From NCBI RefSeq assembly GCF_022539665.2, contig NC_081331.1:10323534-10387533 (forward strand): a stretch of 64,000 nucleotides of DNA. The letters are read 5' to 3'. Shown piece by piece: positions 40,666-52,600 of this stretch. The first letter of the stretch is position 1; each line of letters starts with the position of its first letter. A program made the translations under genes and the position numbers. Source of the DNA: Daphnia carinata (lineage: Eukaryota; Arthropoda; Branchiopoda; Diplostraca; Daphniidae). The notes under the pieces were generated by a model, which saw nothing but the letters and a program-made list of their open reading frames with translations, was not told where the DNA came from and did not search any database.

Positions 40666-43600
40666 GCCTTTTTCCGCCGCCATTGCCGCGTTTTAAATTT
40701 AGCTTCGGACCCCTTTTTCCAACGATCCTTTCTCACTGAAATCTCAACCCTCCCAAGCCTTTTTTTTTAAGAAAAACAAAGGAAAGGAGGAAGACGAAAG
40801 AAGCCAAACAAAAATTTAATAATATTTAAACAAAAAGGGGGAAAATACGAATTTAAAATTTTTTATTTTCAAGTCACGCTCTCGTTAATTCTAATCCTTT
40901 TGTGTTTAAGGACCACGTCGAATATGTTAGGCTCTCGATAATATGCATAATCTTTTTCTGTATTTTGCATAATTAATCTATTCATTTTTTTTTTTTAAAC
41001 CAACGTAGGTGAAATTTGATCTGACGCCCAGTCGGGATACGACCGATCGTTCTGTGTCCTCGCCATCGCATCCAGCTGCCCGGAAATCCAATTCAGCATA
41101 CGTTTACGAGAGCGATACTGTTCGGCGGGCTTATCCGACTCCGCAAAGCAACACGGAAGCGGTGAAAATGCCTTGCGCTCCGGCTCCGCAAAATGCGACG
41201 TCTCCGCTGCAGCAGCAACAGCCATCGGTCAGACCCAAAGATATTCCGTACCACGCGCGTGAGGACAGCAAACCGTTCACGTACGGCATGGTGGGCATGG
41301 CCAACGGACAACATCATCAGGAGAACGGAGGCGCCGGAAGTGTTGGTAATGGGACGGAATCGACGATGGTGACGAGCACGCCGGTGGCTAGCGCCTCCAT
41401 CAATGGACGCAACTGGAAGGAGTCCAGCAGCAACACGATGAACGGCCAACAGGCGAGCAAACGCCTTGAAAGTCCTTCACTCGTTCGCAAGTTTTCTAAC
41501 GGATCGGAGCCTGTCAACATCAGTCCTGTCCGCTCGTCCCCGAGGATCCCGGTTCCGTCCATCGCCGATCCGGTCAGTCCGCGTCCCATCCGTAAACTGA
41601 GCGGAAGTGTGCTGCTTTCAAACGGAGGGGGAGCCGGCACTTCGTCGCCGACATCGTCCGAAATCAACGCGACTTCCACCAGCAATTCGAATATCCTACC
41701 AGTGGCCACTTCCAGTCCTCGACTGGACACTTCTCGAAATCGATCCGCCTCGACCAGCGAAACGATGAGCAATAAGACGCCAACGCCGCAGTTGCAGCAT
41801 CACATCTCCCTGGAGGAAACGATCCAAGATATCAGCACATCGCCAGACTCTTCTCGGTATGTGCAAACATTTTATTGATTTTTTTTTTTTCTAAAAATGA
41901 AAGATTTCCGTCGTGCTGATTGAAGACGTGTTTGGGCCACCCAGTGAGTCGTCACGAAAAGTCGAGTCAGAAAGAGATTAGTCATTACGACGGAAATGGA
42001 TCGACTTGCCAAAAAGTCTCCCCTCATTCATTCTTTGAAAAAGTTCAATTTAAGTTCCGTCTTTTGTGTTGCCTTTTTCGCGCGTGATGGAAATACGGAG
42101 CCCTCGATCCTTTGCCCCCGATCTGAAAATAGATCCGTCAGCTTCAAGCAAAAAAGAAAAAAAAAAAAAAATCGAAAAATATTTATATACGCCACACACT
42201 AAAAAACAAACACACAACTTTGTGTTTTGGAAAGTGGGGTAAAAAATTTTTTGGACTAGATGCAACGGGGCAACCGTTTTGAAAAAGAAAAAAGGAGGAA
42301 ATATATTTTAGTCCATCAGCACCTATATAGCTATAACTTAGATGGCGAAACGGGCGAAAAAAGGGGGGGGAGGAGGATAGAAAGGGAGAAGACGGACGGA
42401 GGATGCTGCAAGGACAAGCGGAGGAGAATTCCGGTTGTTGTTTGTTGAAAGACTCTGCTAATTAATGTTTATCCAGTTGTGTGTGTGTGTGTGTGTCATC
42501 CGCCAGGGCCACTGTGTATAAACTACACCGTACAGTATGTGTATATACGCGCGGGCACGCACATCCGGCAATGGGCGTTCCGTTCCAGCTCGCTTGATTC
42601 TACAAAGCGCGTGTTTTTGTTGTTTAACTGAAGGATAGGACGTGTGTTTGATGTTTTATTCTTTTTCATTCGAGGGCTCCCCCTTTTTTTTTTTTTGCTC
42701 GTGTTTTCGCTAGTATTTTGCTGTTCCAGGAGAGAGGAAGCGAGAAGAAATCATGCGGTTCTTTGCATCGTCGCTCTATCGCTCGATAAAAATAGACCGT
42801 TCAAGTATGGGCTGCTGGGCTAACGCTGCCCAGCAAAGGCAGTTTCTAATCTTTTTCTCTCACTGCGTTGGGGCTTTCTCGTCTCTCACACTCTGCAAGT
42901 CTTTGAAGAAAAAAGCGAACGATAGTTTGGAACGAGTGAAGGGGTCCCCCTTTTTTTTTTTGGCAAGCCCAAATTTGGCAAACATCACACACCGTCTGAA
43001 TCATCTGAAAACTCATTTTCTGCCTTCAGGAACATTTTATTTTTTAAAACTTGCCCGTCTCGTTGGAAGCAAAAAAAAAAAGGGATAGGCTTAAAAACAC
43101 CCCGCGTCCTTGGGATAAATAACATTGAGGCCGTTAGGTTTCCCGTATTTTTGGCTTCGTTTCAGCCTTTAGTAGAAATTTATCTTTAATAGCTTCAACA
43201 GTAGACCGTACCGGAAAACATGGTGGCGTAATGCGGAGGCCTTAAATCTTGCCCGCTCTCTTACGCAATCAAACAGGAACATCATCGTTCAATAGATTTG
43301 GCCAACGCAGTTCATCGTGAAAGAAAAAAAATTTGAATCGTTCCTATTTATTTAAACGGAATCATAGTCGAAGCAAATACAGGGCCAAATGGGACAGACG
43401 GACCTCAATAGAGCTATTACAGTTATCGAAGGTCCTTCTTGTAGTATAACTATCTTGTTGGATTTCATTGAAGGAGAATTTTTTTTATTACTATTTTTAT
43501 CAAGAAAAATAATGCGATCCCATAAGAGGAATTTGGCTGCAGGGCCCAAATAGCAAAAATAAAATAAAAAGACGTTTCGGCATTTTGGATTTCAGACGGG

Positions 43601-46600
43601 CCGGAATCTTCCTGATCGAGATAAGATTCCGAAAAAAAAAAGAACAATACCGACTTTTCCCTTTTTTTTTCTTGGCAACCAATCGGTTGGAACGACGAGA
43701 TTTAAAGTACATAAAGGGCAAAAATAAGAAAAAGACAAATAATCAGCATCACAAAGTCAAGTATGTCTCATACCTCAATCCCTTATGGCTGAAAGGTGTG
43801 CGACGATGACTGTGCTTTGGAATGAGGTCACCTTTCAAGTTACGGCGCAGCACAAGCCGCAGCCCGAATAATTCTAATTTTTTTTATCGAAAAATTTTGT
43901 TTTTCTTTAAACAAAAAAAAAAATCCTTATCCTCCCATGTTCTTTCTTGTCTTTCTACATATCTCCACCTAGTCTCTCTCTCTCTAGTTCACGCGCTTTT
44001 GAGAGTTCCTTCTGCGTTCAGGTTCGTGACATAATAGACGCTGGGTCCTCAAGGTCGGAAAGGGGAAAAAAAAGGCACTTGGTTGCAGTCTCACAGCTCT
44101 TTTCTCTCTAGAACATTTTCAGGGCGGACACAGTCCCCCCCCCCCCGGCCGGTTGGGTTTTGTGCACCACATGTGAACGAAATCGTTCAAATGAGTCGTT
44201 TAGTTAATCCGGAATGCTTCGCCGATGCGTCCATTCGCTTCGTCGCATCACAAACGATCTGTTGGTCTCACATTGTCCGACCGTTGTCCAGCCTGAGCGC
44301 TCATATCGTTCAATTTAGCAGACAAAAGATGGGAATTGGGGAGTTGGACGAAGAGAAGAAGGAGAATAAAGATAAATGGTGGGAATGCATAATGATCGGC
44401 TAGACAAAAGAGAAAAGAGCACAAGAAGACGAAGGCAAAAAATGTTTCTCTTTCTCTTCTTCTTCTTTAGAAAAAAGAAAACAAGGACATAATTGAATTC
44501 GAGTGGAGATTTTTTTAACTCTTTTGGTCCCTCGCTTGTGCCTAGCGGTACATTTTCGCACGCGTGAATGGGCCATAGCTCGCCTCAGATTTTTTGTCCA
44601 TACAAGGTAAAACTACTCTTTTTTTTTTTTTTCTTCTCTGTTTGCTTCTCTCTTTGGTCGTTGTCTGACTTGTTCCAAAGACTTCCAGCGTATTCACACA
44701 AGAAGGTCATGCGAAAAGAGAGAGAAAGACAAACCCGGAGCTATGCAGATAAAAAAGCACATGATGGTCATTACGTATTGGATAATGTAGCGCACGCGGG
44801 AAAAGAAACACACATTTGAACCCACCCACGAATTCAGCAAACGTTGGGGCTTTTTTTTAGTGTCAGTGACCACCATCAACAGCGAACCGTTAATACAATA
44901 CAAAGAGAGAAAAAAAAAACACATTTTATGCAGTGGAAATTTTGAGGAAAGATATGAAGGAAACTAGCAGTTACCGACCAAAAGGGATTTGTTTTTTTGC
45001 TTTTTTTCTTTTACAATCGACTTCCATATAAAAACAGCGATAGCCACTGGAATGGATTCGTGATGCCCGGGCTCGTAGTAAATGTCCGGGACTGACGAAA
45101 TCCAAAACGAAGAAAATTCAAGAGGCCGCCCTTTTTTAGTTGATTTCTTCTTTCACGTGTTTATTTCATTTTTAAAATTTTTCTTAACTTTTCAAGAGAA
45201 GCTCAATCGAACGCTTGAGATTAAACGCACGCGAGCTTTAAGATCCGGCTGTCTTATCCGCAAGCATTATTTTGTGTGTGTGTGTGTTTATTTCTGAGCT
45301 GTTGTGAGCCAAGAAAAGACGAAAAACAAAAATGCCCGTACATTGGACCGCCCAATAAATTGATCCGCGGCATGCACTTGAAAATTGAAAAGAACTAGCG
45401 CAGTTGATTTCCCCCGCCTTACGCTCGTTGACCGAACCCTTAGAACATCCCGTTCAATACGTAAACGCGTTAGTGTAGTGCGCTTCATTAAGTTTAACGA
45501 CGGAAAGGGCTAGGGGTCGATGTAATTGGATGGAAGGATTGAATGCGATGCTCTCCGAAATGCGTGCGTCTCTATGCAGCGGCGCGCTCGTTGAAGTTAT
45601 AACAAGCCAAAATAGATAACAACAACCCCCGCTAGTTTATTCTCCTTCGGACGATGTTGGGAAAGACAAAATGAAACCAATTTAAAATCTTTTTGGTACT
45701 ATATGGACTTACGGGCCAATGGGCCGGACACTGCTAGACGTGTAATGCGCTGTGAGAATTCGTGTAAAGGGTTCGTATCAAGGACGAGTGCAGACGCGCT
45801 CATGGCAAAGGGGGGAAACTCATAAAATTTGGGTTTCAATTTGGTTGCTAGTTGTGTCTGTTCCCCTCCATGCACGAAAGGAAGAAAAAGAGTTTGTGAC
45901 GTGGAATTTATGGCCCGTTTAAGTGTTCGATTTAGTTTTCAAAATATTAGAGATATATGGAGTTCTTAAAGGCAGATATCCTGGCTGAAAATGTAGGTGA
46001 CCAGTGTGTAAAAAAAAATACCCGCTCATGACTTAGCATGATATTCAAATGGTCCATAAGTTACCGAAGGTAGTTTAAAGGCAAATAAAAAGAAAAATGT
46101 ATAGATAAATATAAGCCTATTTCTTCTCTCAACGCTGGACAGCGATCCGCCACACTGGCGCGCCCATGCAAACACGCACAAAAAAAGAAATATTTAGTAA
46201 AAACATGAAAATTTTTTTTTTAAAGTGTGTTATAACTGCGTACGACGAAAAGAACCGACTGTAAGTAACTTGGTAAATTTTAAACGTATTGATTTTGTAT
46301 CGAGCGACTATGGGAAAAACGCCTTGGATAAATAGGGTGGCGTCACAGTCAGAGGAAGTCTAGAGGGTAAAGAAAAACATTCCGTAGACAATGATTAGAT
46401 AAAATGAAGTTGATTGTGAAGCTCCCTAAAAAGATACTTTTAAAAAAATTACAATAAACTCTATAAATCGACAAACAGGAAGCCAATGTATGCAGGCCGG
46501 CAATCGTCTCGTACGTGATCTCTAATTTCCCGTCCATTTTTCTCTCTTCACTCCCGCGTGCGAAGCACTCTGCGTGCTTTTTCTCACACATACACGTAAC

Positions 46601-49600
46601 ATTACAGAGACTTCAAAGAGGCGCAGTTAGGGCCGTCTCTCTTTCTTTTTTTTTACCTCTTTTTCTCTCAATGTCCAGCCCTTGCCTTCACATTTCAAGT
46701 GGAAACCTAAAAGGGCGACTCTCTTTCTCGCCTTCTTTTTTTTTTCGGTCGTGATTTATCACGACAGAGAAAGAGAGGAACAAACACACTCACCAAACAT
46801 CCCGGACCTCTTCTATCTCTGCTTGTACCTTATCCCTTCTATCCCTGACGATGTTTATAATGGAAGTAGACGGAACGACGAAGGCGAGGAGCAAAGATGC
46901 TGTTAGTGTTAATTTTAGAGCGCGGACTGAGTCATCAGACACGTCGTTTTCTTCTCCCCTTTTCTTTTGCGTACGTTTTGACTCTTCGGTCCGCCTTTCT
47001 CCTTGAGAAACCAAAACCGACACTCATCAAGAGTCTCGTCGACTCCATAGAAAAAAAAACGAGCTTTTTTTATCCATTGCTTTAGCTGCTTTTGTGTTGT
47101 TGTTTGATTTGTTCTTCCATTTGGCTTGTTTTTAATTACTTTTCGATGGAGACTAACACCTCATTAGGAGGCAAAAAGAATAAGCAAGTCTCTTTGGCTC
47201 TTTTAACGATACGTACCGCAATAGAAACGAGCTCTTCAACTACTCGGGTTTTTCTTTTTGTTTGAAACCCACTGCAAAATCGACTCGCGTTTTCAAATAG
47301 AAAAAAGAAAAAGAGAAAGAAAACGTTGCTGTCCAACTTTGGAACAAAAGGCAACGCCAAAACACAAACGATGTTTGCCATCCATGGCGATGGGTATAGT
47401 CATCATTGCAGATTTCGATCGCTGTGTTTGCTGTGATGACGTCACATGATGGATTTCTTCTGCTCCATCCCATTTGGCGCGTCCGTCACTTGTCGGGATG
47501 GGTCGGGAAAAAAACAACAACAACAACAACAAAAGAGGCAACCACGCCTTTTGTTGCAGAGTTTGTTTTTGCGATCGCGGTGGAATGAGGAAACGCACAC
47601 AAACGATCGAATGCGTTGCGCTTGTGACCAATTATGGTATTCAGCACAGCAACAATCACGTAGCCCCCGCCCTGTTGTATTATTCTTAACGTCAATATTT
47701 TGGTCACCTGTTGGCGATTGAACAACGAGAAAAGAACAAGTAGATGTGTGTCGTCTCTGGGGCGTAGCACACGCTGGCCATGTGTGAAACGTTCGATTCA
47801 TGCAGCTTAGGTCGGTCAACGCCCTAAACGTCCCACATGGTCTTATCGAGTCCAACTTTCTACCCAGCTGTACATAGAATGACAACAACATAATCTTGTG
47901 ATCGTCATTTTTATGGCTATTTTTCTATTGTTCCATTTTTTTTTTTACGTTTTCAGGATGTCGACGTCTAACGAAATGGCCGGTTTATCTTGGCTCCAGC
48001 GTCAGCAGCAGAAGCTACGCGAACGCAAGGATTCGATGCGACGAGCTGAGCGCAATCCGCAAGAAGTGCGGCTCATGTCCGAGCTGCAGTCTAGCCGCCA
48101 ATTCAGAGGTCAGCTGTTGCAACACCAACAGTCAACGACATCGACAATTGGCGGCCAAAGACCGGTCGATGATGCCGGTTACTTGAGCGATGTTACTTTA
48201 TTCTCCGAGCTGGATATGGTCAACACGTCGCGCGAAGGCTCGCCCGACATCCGCAGTCTCTACGCCACGCCCTTGCACATCAACACGGCCGGCACCTACG
48301 GCCAATATCAGCAGGTGAGTCACGTTTCTCATTTTTTCGCTTGTGATTCGCCAACGTCGTGATTCAAAAATGTAAAGAAAAACTTCTTGATTCATTTCCA
48401 TATTCGATCCAATTTCCGTCGTCGTTTTCAATTTCTTTACCGGCCCAGAGCTACGCTCGTTTTTCTTTACAAACATAAATTCAAAACGATTTACCTTCAC
48501 CACGAAAGAGACACAACTCCTTTCACAATGTGACGTCAGATTGGCTTGGCAATTAAGATTGAATAAGAGGCTTTCGTAAACGTTACGAGTTCATCGGGAA
48601 CCGAGGCCACTATTAGAAAAAATGTTTTTATTACACATTTTTTTTTATAAGATCATATGAATTTTTTTTTTTTATCCATTCTTGTTTTTATCCATTGAAT
48701 GAATAATGGATGAAAACGATTTACGTATTCATGATGATCCTCCTGGCGCTATATAATGTTGTAACGATGGCTGATTGGATTCCTTTTGTTGCCTCTCTTT
48801 TTTCGAACTAGTGCCTTTAAAATATCTTTCCATTCTTATTATTTTTATTTATTTTTTTTTTCAATTTTTAATGAACGAGCAGTCGAAAGCGGGCCAGACC
48901 GGGAGTGGCGTTAATAAGACACTGTCATCGTCGTCCAACCCGGCTTCTCCGCTCCTCACGCACCGTTCCTCATCGTTGGAGCGCAGCGGGCGGTACATCG
49001 GCGGCGGCGGCGACAGGATCCAACAACAACAGCAACAACAACAACAGCAGCAGCAGCAGCAGCAGCAGCAAAGGGTGACTCTAACGCGTCAAAAATCAGA
49101 TATGAGCCATGACCGAGAACGGCCTTTCGTGGCCGTCAAGAGAGCTCACGAGCAGCATATGAAGACGCTCAACACTAGCAATGGAGGCCAGGTATGTAGG
49201 TGTTTATTTTTTTTCCCCCTTTATTTTTCACGTTTCGCCCGTATATATTACACGCGCACGAACGAGTCGAATCCTCGACCACACCCCCATCAGGTCCTTA
49301 TGTTCTTCAGACTTTTCCCAAATCGAGTGTTGTGTGTCTTGACTGACAAGCAAAGGCCATCACTCAGCATCTGACGTCATTCGCGTGCACCTGTTTGGAC
49401 TGTGTCCATCTTTCACTTTTAGCAGTGGAGTGATCACCGGTGTTTGACCTTCCTCATTCCTGCTACCGACAGAATATTTATTGACATTCAGTATTTTTGA
49501 AAAATGTTCAAGTGATTTTCTCTTTCAAATTTGAATACGACGCATCGTTTGAAATCAAGGCCATTAAAATATTCATTACATACAGAAAAGGGCTACTAAG

Positions 49601-52600
49601 TTTAAACCTATTCACGGATGCATCCCATTGTTCATTGTTGATGCCCCTTCTTGCCGACAAAAGCCACCATTGATTGCTTCGCCTCCTATTTCATCTCATC
49701 AATTTGAATCTCCACCCCTCCCTTCAGAGGAAAAAAAAACAATCAAACTGGAAAATTGATTTTTTAAAAATTATTATTTAATGCTTTTACAATAATTCGA
49801 CTGTTAACCGCGCGCCGCCTTGCATACAAAACTAATGGCTTGCACTCACCCCACCCAATTTTGTGTGTCTTTTTTTTTTTTGCGCTTATTCAACCCAACA
49901 GCTGAATCCCAATGACCTGCTAGTGACCGCTGCCTCACCTTATGGTTTGATTGGATACCACCATCACGGCTCGACCTCCCCAACAGACTCAGCTTCCATG
50001 ACTGGAACGTCGTCAGAACCAGTGTCGTCCAGCCGAACGGGTTTACTGTCCACCGTGACAGATCACGCCACGACGTCACCGACGCCATCGTCGGCCCAAG
50101 CGGTACAGCAACCGGTCAATCGGCTGGGCAACTTGGACTGGTTGATCCACTCGCTCAACACTAACTTGCCCGATCCAGCTGCACTCATACGCGAGCCTAA
50201 CCTGACCCCTAACCTCAAACACCTGATCCATGGCAGCAACAACAATAACAGCAGCACACAACAGCGATCACCTCAGCATGTGGCCGATCAGGGCAAATCA
50301 CCTCTTAATAATCGGCATCACTCATTCAGTAGTAGTCTGCCTGCTCGTGCTAACTTTGTCCCGGTGACGGGAATGGCCAACATCAGCACAAACACTAATA
50401 ACAAATTCCCCAAATCATCAGTAAGTTCGAATCGAACTGGTAGTCGTAGTTTTTTAATTATAGCTAGCCTTATGCAACTTTGACCTTCAGTAGCAATTCG
50501 TAGCCACTTAAACAAGTTATTGATGCGTTTCTATTTATTTCACAGTTGGTAAGATGAAAAGAATCGAATGTCAATGATAACATGATGTCTAAACAAGCTC
50601 GACATCAATGTCATGCTTTGTATTGTTTTCTTTATTTTTTTTTTAATGATATCTTAGGATAGTGTCATGTCCTGGAACTCGTCGCTGAGCGGCGACCTAG
50701 ATATGTCGGGAAACCGTCCAACGACTCCGGCCTTCCCTGTCGTCCCACGAACACCCTACCTCAACGTTCACCATCAAGGCTATGGCCGCCAGTCGATCGA
50801 CTCGCCCGTCACTCCGACCTCGTCCCATTCGGGAGCCGGCCTACCACCCAAGAGTCCAACTACCCAACGGTAAGCTAAAAACATTTTCAATTTCAATTAG
50901 TTTCGCTTGACCCAAATTCCATCACCCGATTGGGTCACATAGAAATTTTTTTTATTTTATTTTTTTTGGCTTTCACGTGGTGATGGTGTCATGTTTGAAA
51001 TGTTTTATTACTGTTGCGGACGGGCTTTGGTGTAGTAGGGAATACGCAATCCCGTTCCAACATGGAAAGGAATTTTTGTTTTATTACGAGAACCAAGCAA
51101 AAATGATTTCAGGTTTCGGGTGGTTCTCATAGAAGTTTGAATGTTTTCACGATCTATAACTTGTGTATGTGTGTGTGTGTGTGTGCGCGTGTGTGCGCGC
51201 TTGTGTGCCTATATAGACGCTATCCAGCCGGTTTGCAGCAGGTTAATATCCAGCCTTATTCGCCCACTCCGCCCTCTGCTAAAATCCTTCGCAAATGGCC
51301 CTCAAACTCCTCGGTGTCGAGGTAACTAGCGGCCGAAGTCCTAACGGACAACCATACTTATTCCCAATCTCGTTGATTAGCTTTCCTTTTAACTATTTTG
51401 CTGCTGTTCTTATTTTTCATTTTCTTAATTATTATTATTTTTTAAATGCATGGTGTATTAGTTTGGTTATGATGACTGCTTTCACCTCTCGGATGAGCGG
51501 TCCCATTTTCTTAAATTTTTGCTTGGTGTATTTAATGCATTTATAGTTTTGTTTTTGTTTTCTCTGGATGGGTCACGCCAGCTTTTCCTATTACCAAAGT
51601 GATCGCTTTATAATAACCATCTTTTCACCTCTGACGATACAACGCTCTTCACGATAGTTGTTTTAATGACGATAATGATTATGACGGTGCTTTGATATTA
51701 ATGGCAATATCATTATTGTTATTTTAAAAAAATAGCAAGGAGAGATCGCCTTCTCCTTCTCCATCATCGGCGTATTTGGGTCAGTCACATTCGCGACGTT
51801 CTTCCGTCCAATCCGTCAGCGGATTGAGCGAGCCCCAAGAAGTCAGCTCCGTTCACGTCAATTTCGTCAAGGATAATTCGAGATATTGGTACAAGCCCAA
51901 CATCGCTCGTGAAGATGGTAATGCAAAGATTTCATTTTGTTACACCGTAATTAGGACAGCCTTAATTGTATATCCTACTTTCTTTTCCAGCCATCAACAT
52001 GCTGAAGGATCAATCTCCTGGAACGTTCATCGTCCGCGATTCCAACTCCTTCCCGGGTGCTTTCGGTTTGGCCCTCAAGGTGGCCACTCCACCTCCGCAC
52101 GTGGCTGGAAAGAATATGGCAGACCCATCCAGTGAGCTTGTTCGCCATTTCCTTATCGAACCGACCTCGAAGGGTGTCCGAATTAAGGGCTGTAGTAATG
52201 AACCTGTTTTTGGTTAGTATTATTGTTGAAGCCAGTTTGATTACGATAAAAATGAATTGAATTTCTTTCATTGTCGAATCTGTTTTGATCAGGATCCCTA
52301 TCGGCTCTTATCTACCAACACTCTGTGACACCATTAGCTTTGCCCATCAAGCTAGTTCTACCAGATAGTGATTTGATTTTCAAAGATGGTAGTTCGACGG
52401 CGGTGCAATCGCTTTCCAATCCGACGACTCAATTGCTCACTCAAGGAGCCGCTTGTAGTCTGCTTTATTTGTTTACCATGGATACGGAATCGCTGACTGG
52501 ACCCCAAGCCATCCAGCGCACGATGACCCACTTGCTGGAAACGAAACCGCTACCAGTGCCAACCATTGTCCATTTCAAAGTCTCATCGCAGGGAATTACC

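Larger units (their letters stand above)
39320..51321 (+). other. TNS: Tensin exons 13-19: disordered Ser/Pro/Gln-rich centre
   Basis: Low-complexity central region of about 1020 residues. It opens with [12 protein letters not shown] and later has [10 protein letters not shown], two short motifs also found after the C2 domain of vertebrate tensins. The remainder is rich in Ser, Pro, Thr, Gln, Asn and His, with His clusters near 39528-39560 and a Q17 tract at 49021-49071. The segment [16 protein letters not shown] at the start of exon 15 is a likely short helix. The exon 18 segment [12 protein letters not shown] resembles the proline-rich stretch upstream of the SH2 domain in vertebrates. Function is expected to be flexible linking and phosphorylation. 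Confidence 0.85.

Noticed and set aside
44568-44606. Short ATG-led frame with a gtaaaa donor in tensin intron 14
   Set aside because: Ends in phase 0, whereas exon 15 needs phase 2.
47513-47532. CAA repeat considered as a polyglutamine exon
   Set aside because: No flanking open frame joins tensin exons in phase; treated as an intronic repeat.
47442-47891. 149-codon minus-strand frame in tensin intron 14
   Set aside because: Has a Cys run from the complement of the CAA repeat and no coherent domain; overlapping frames are equally long.
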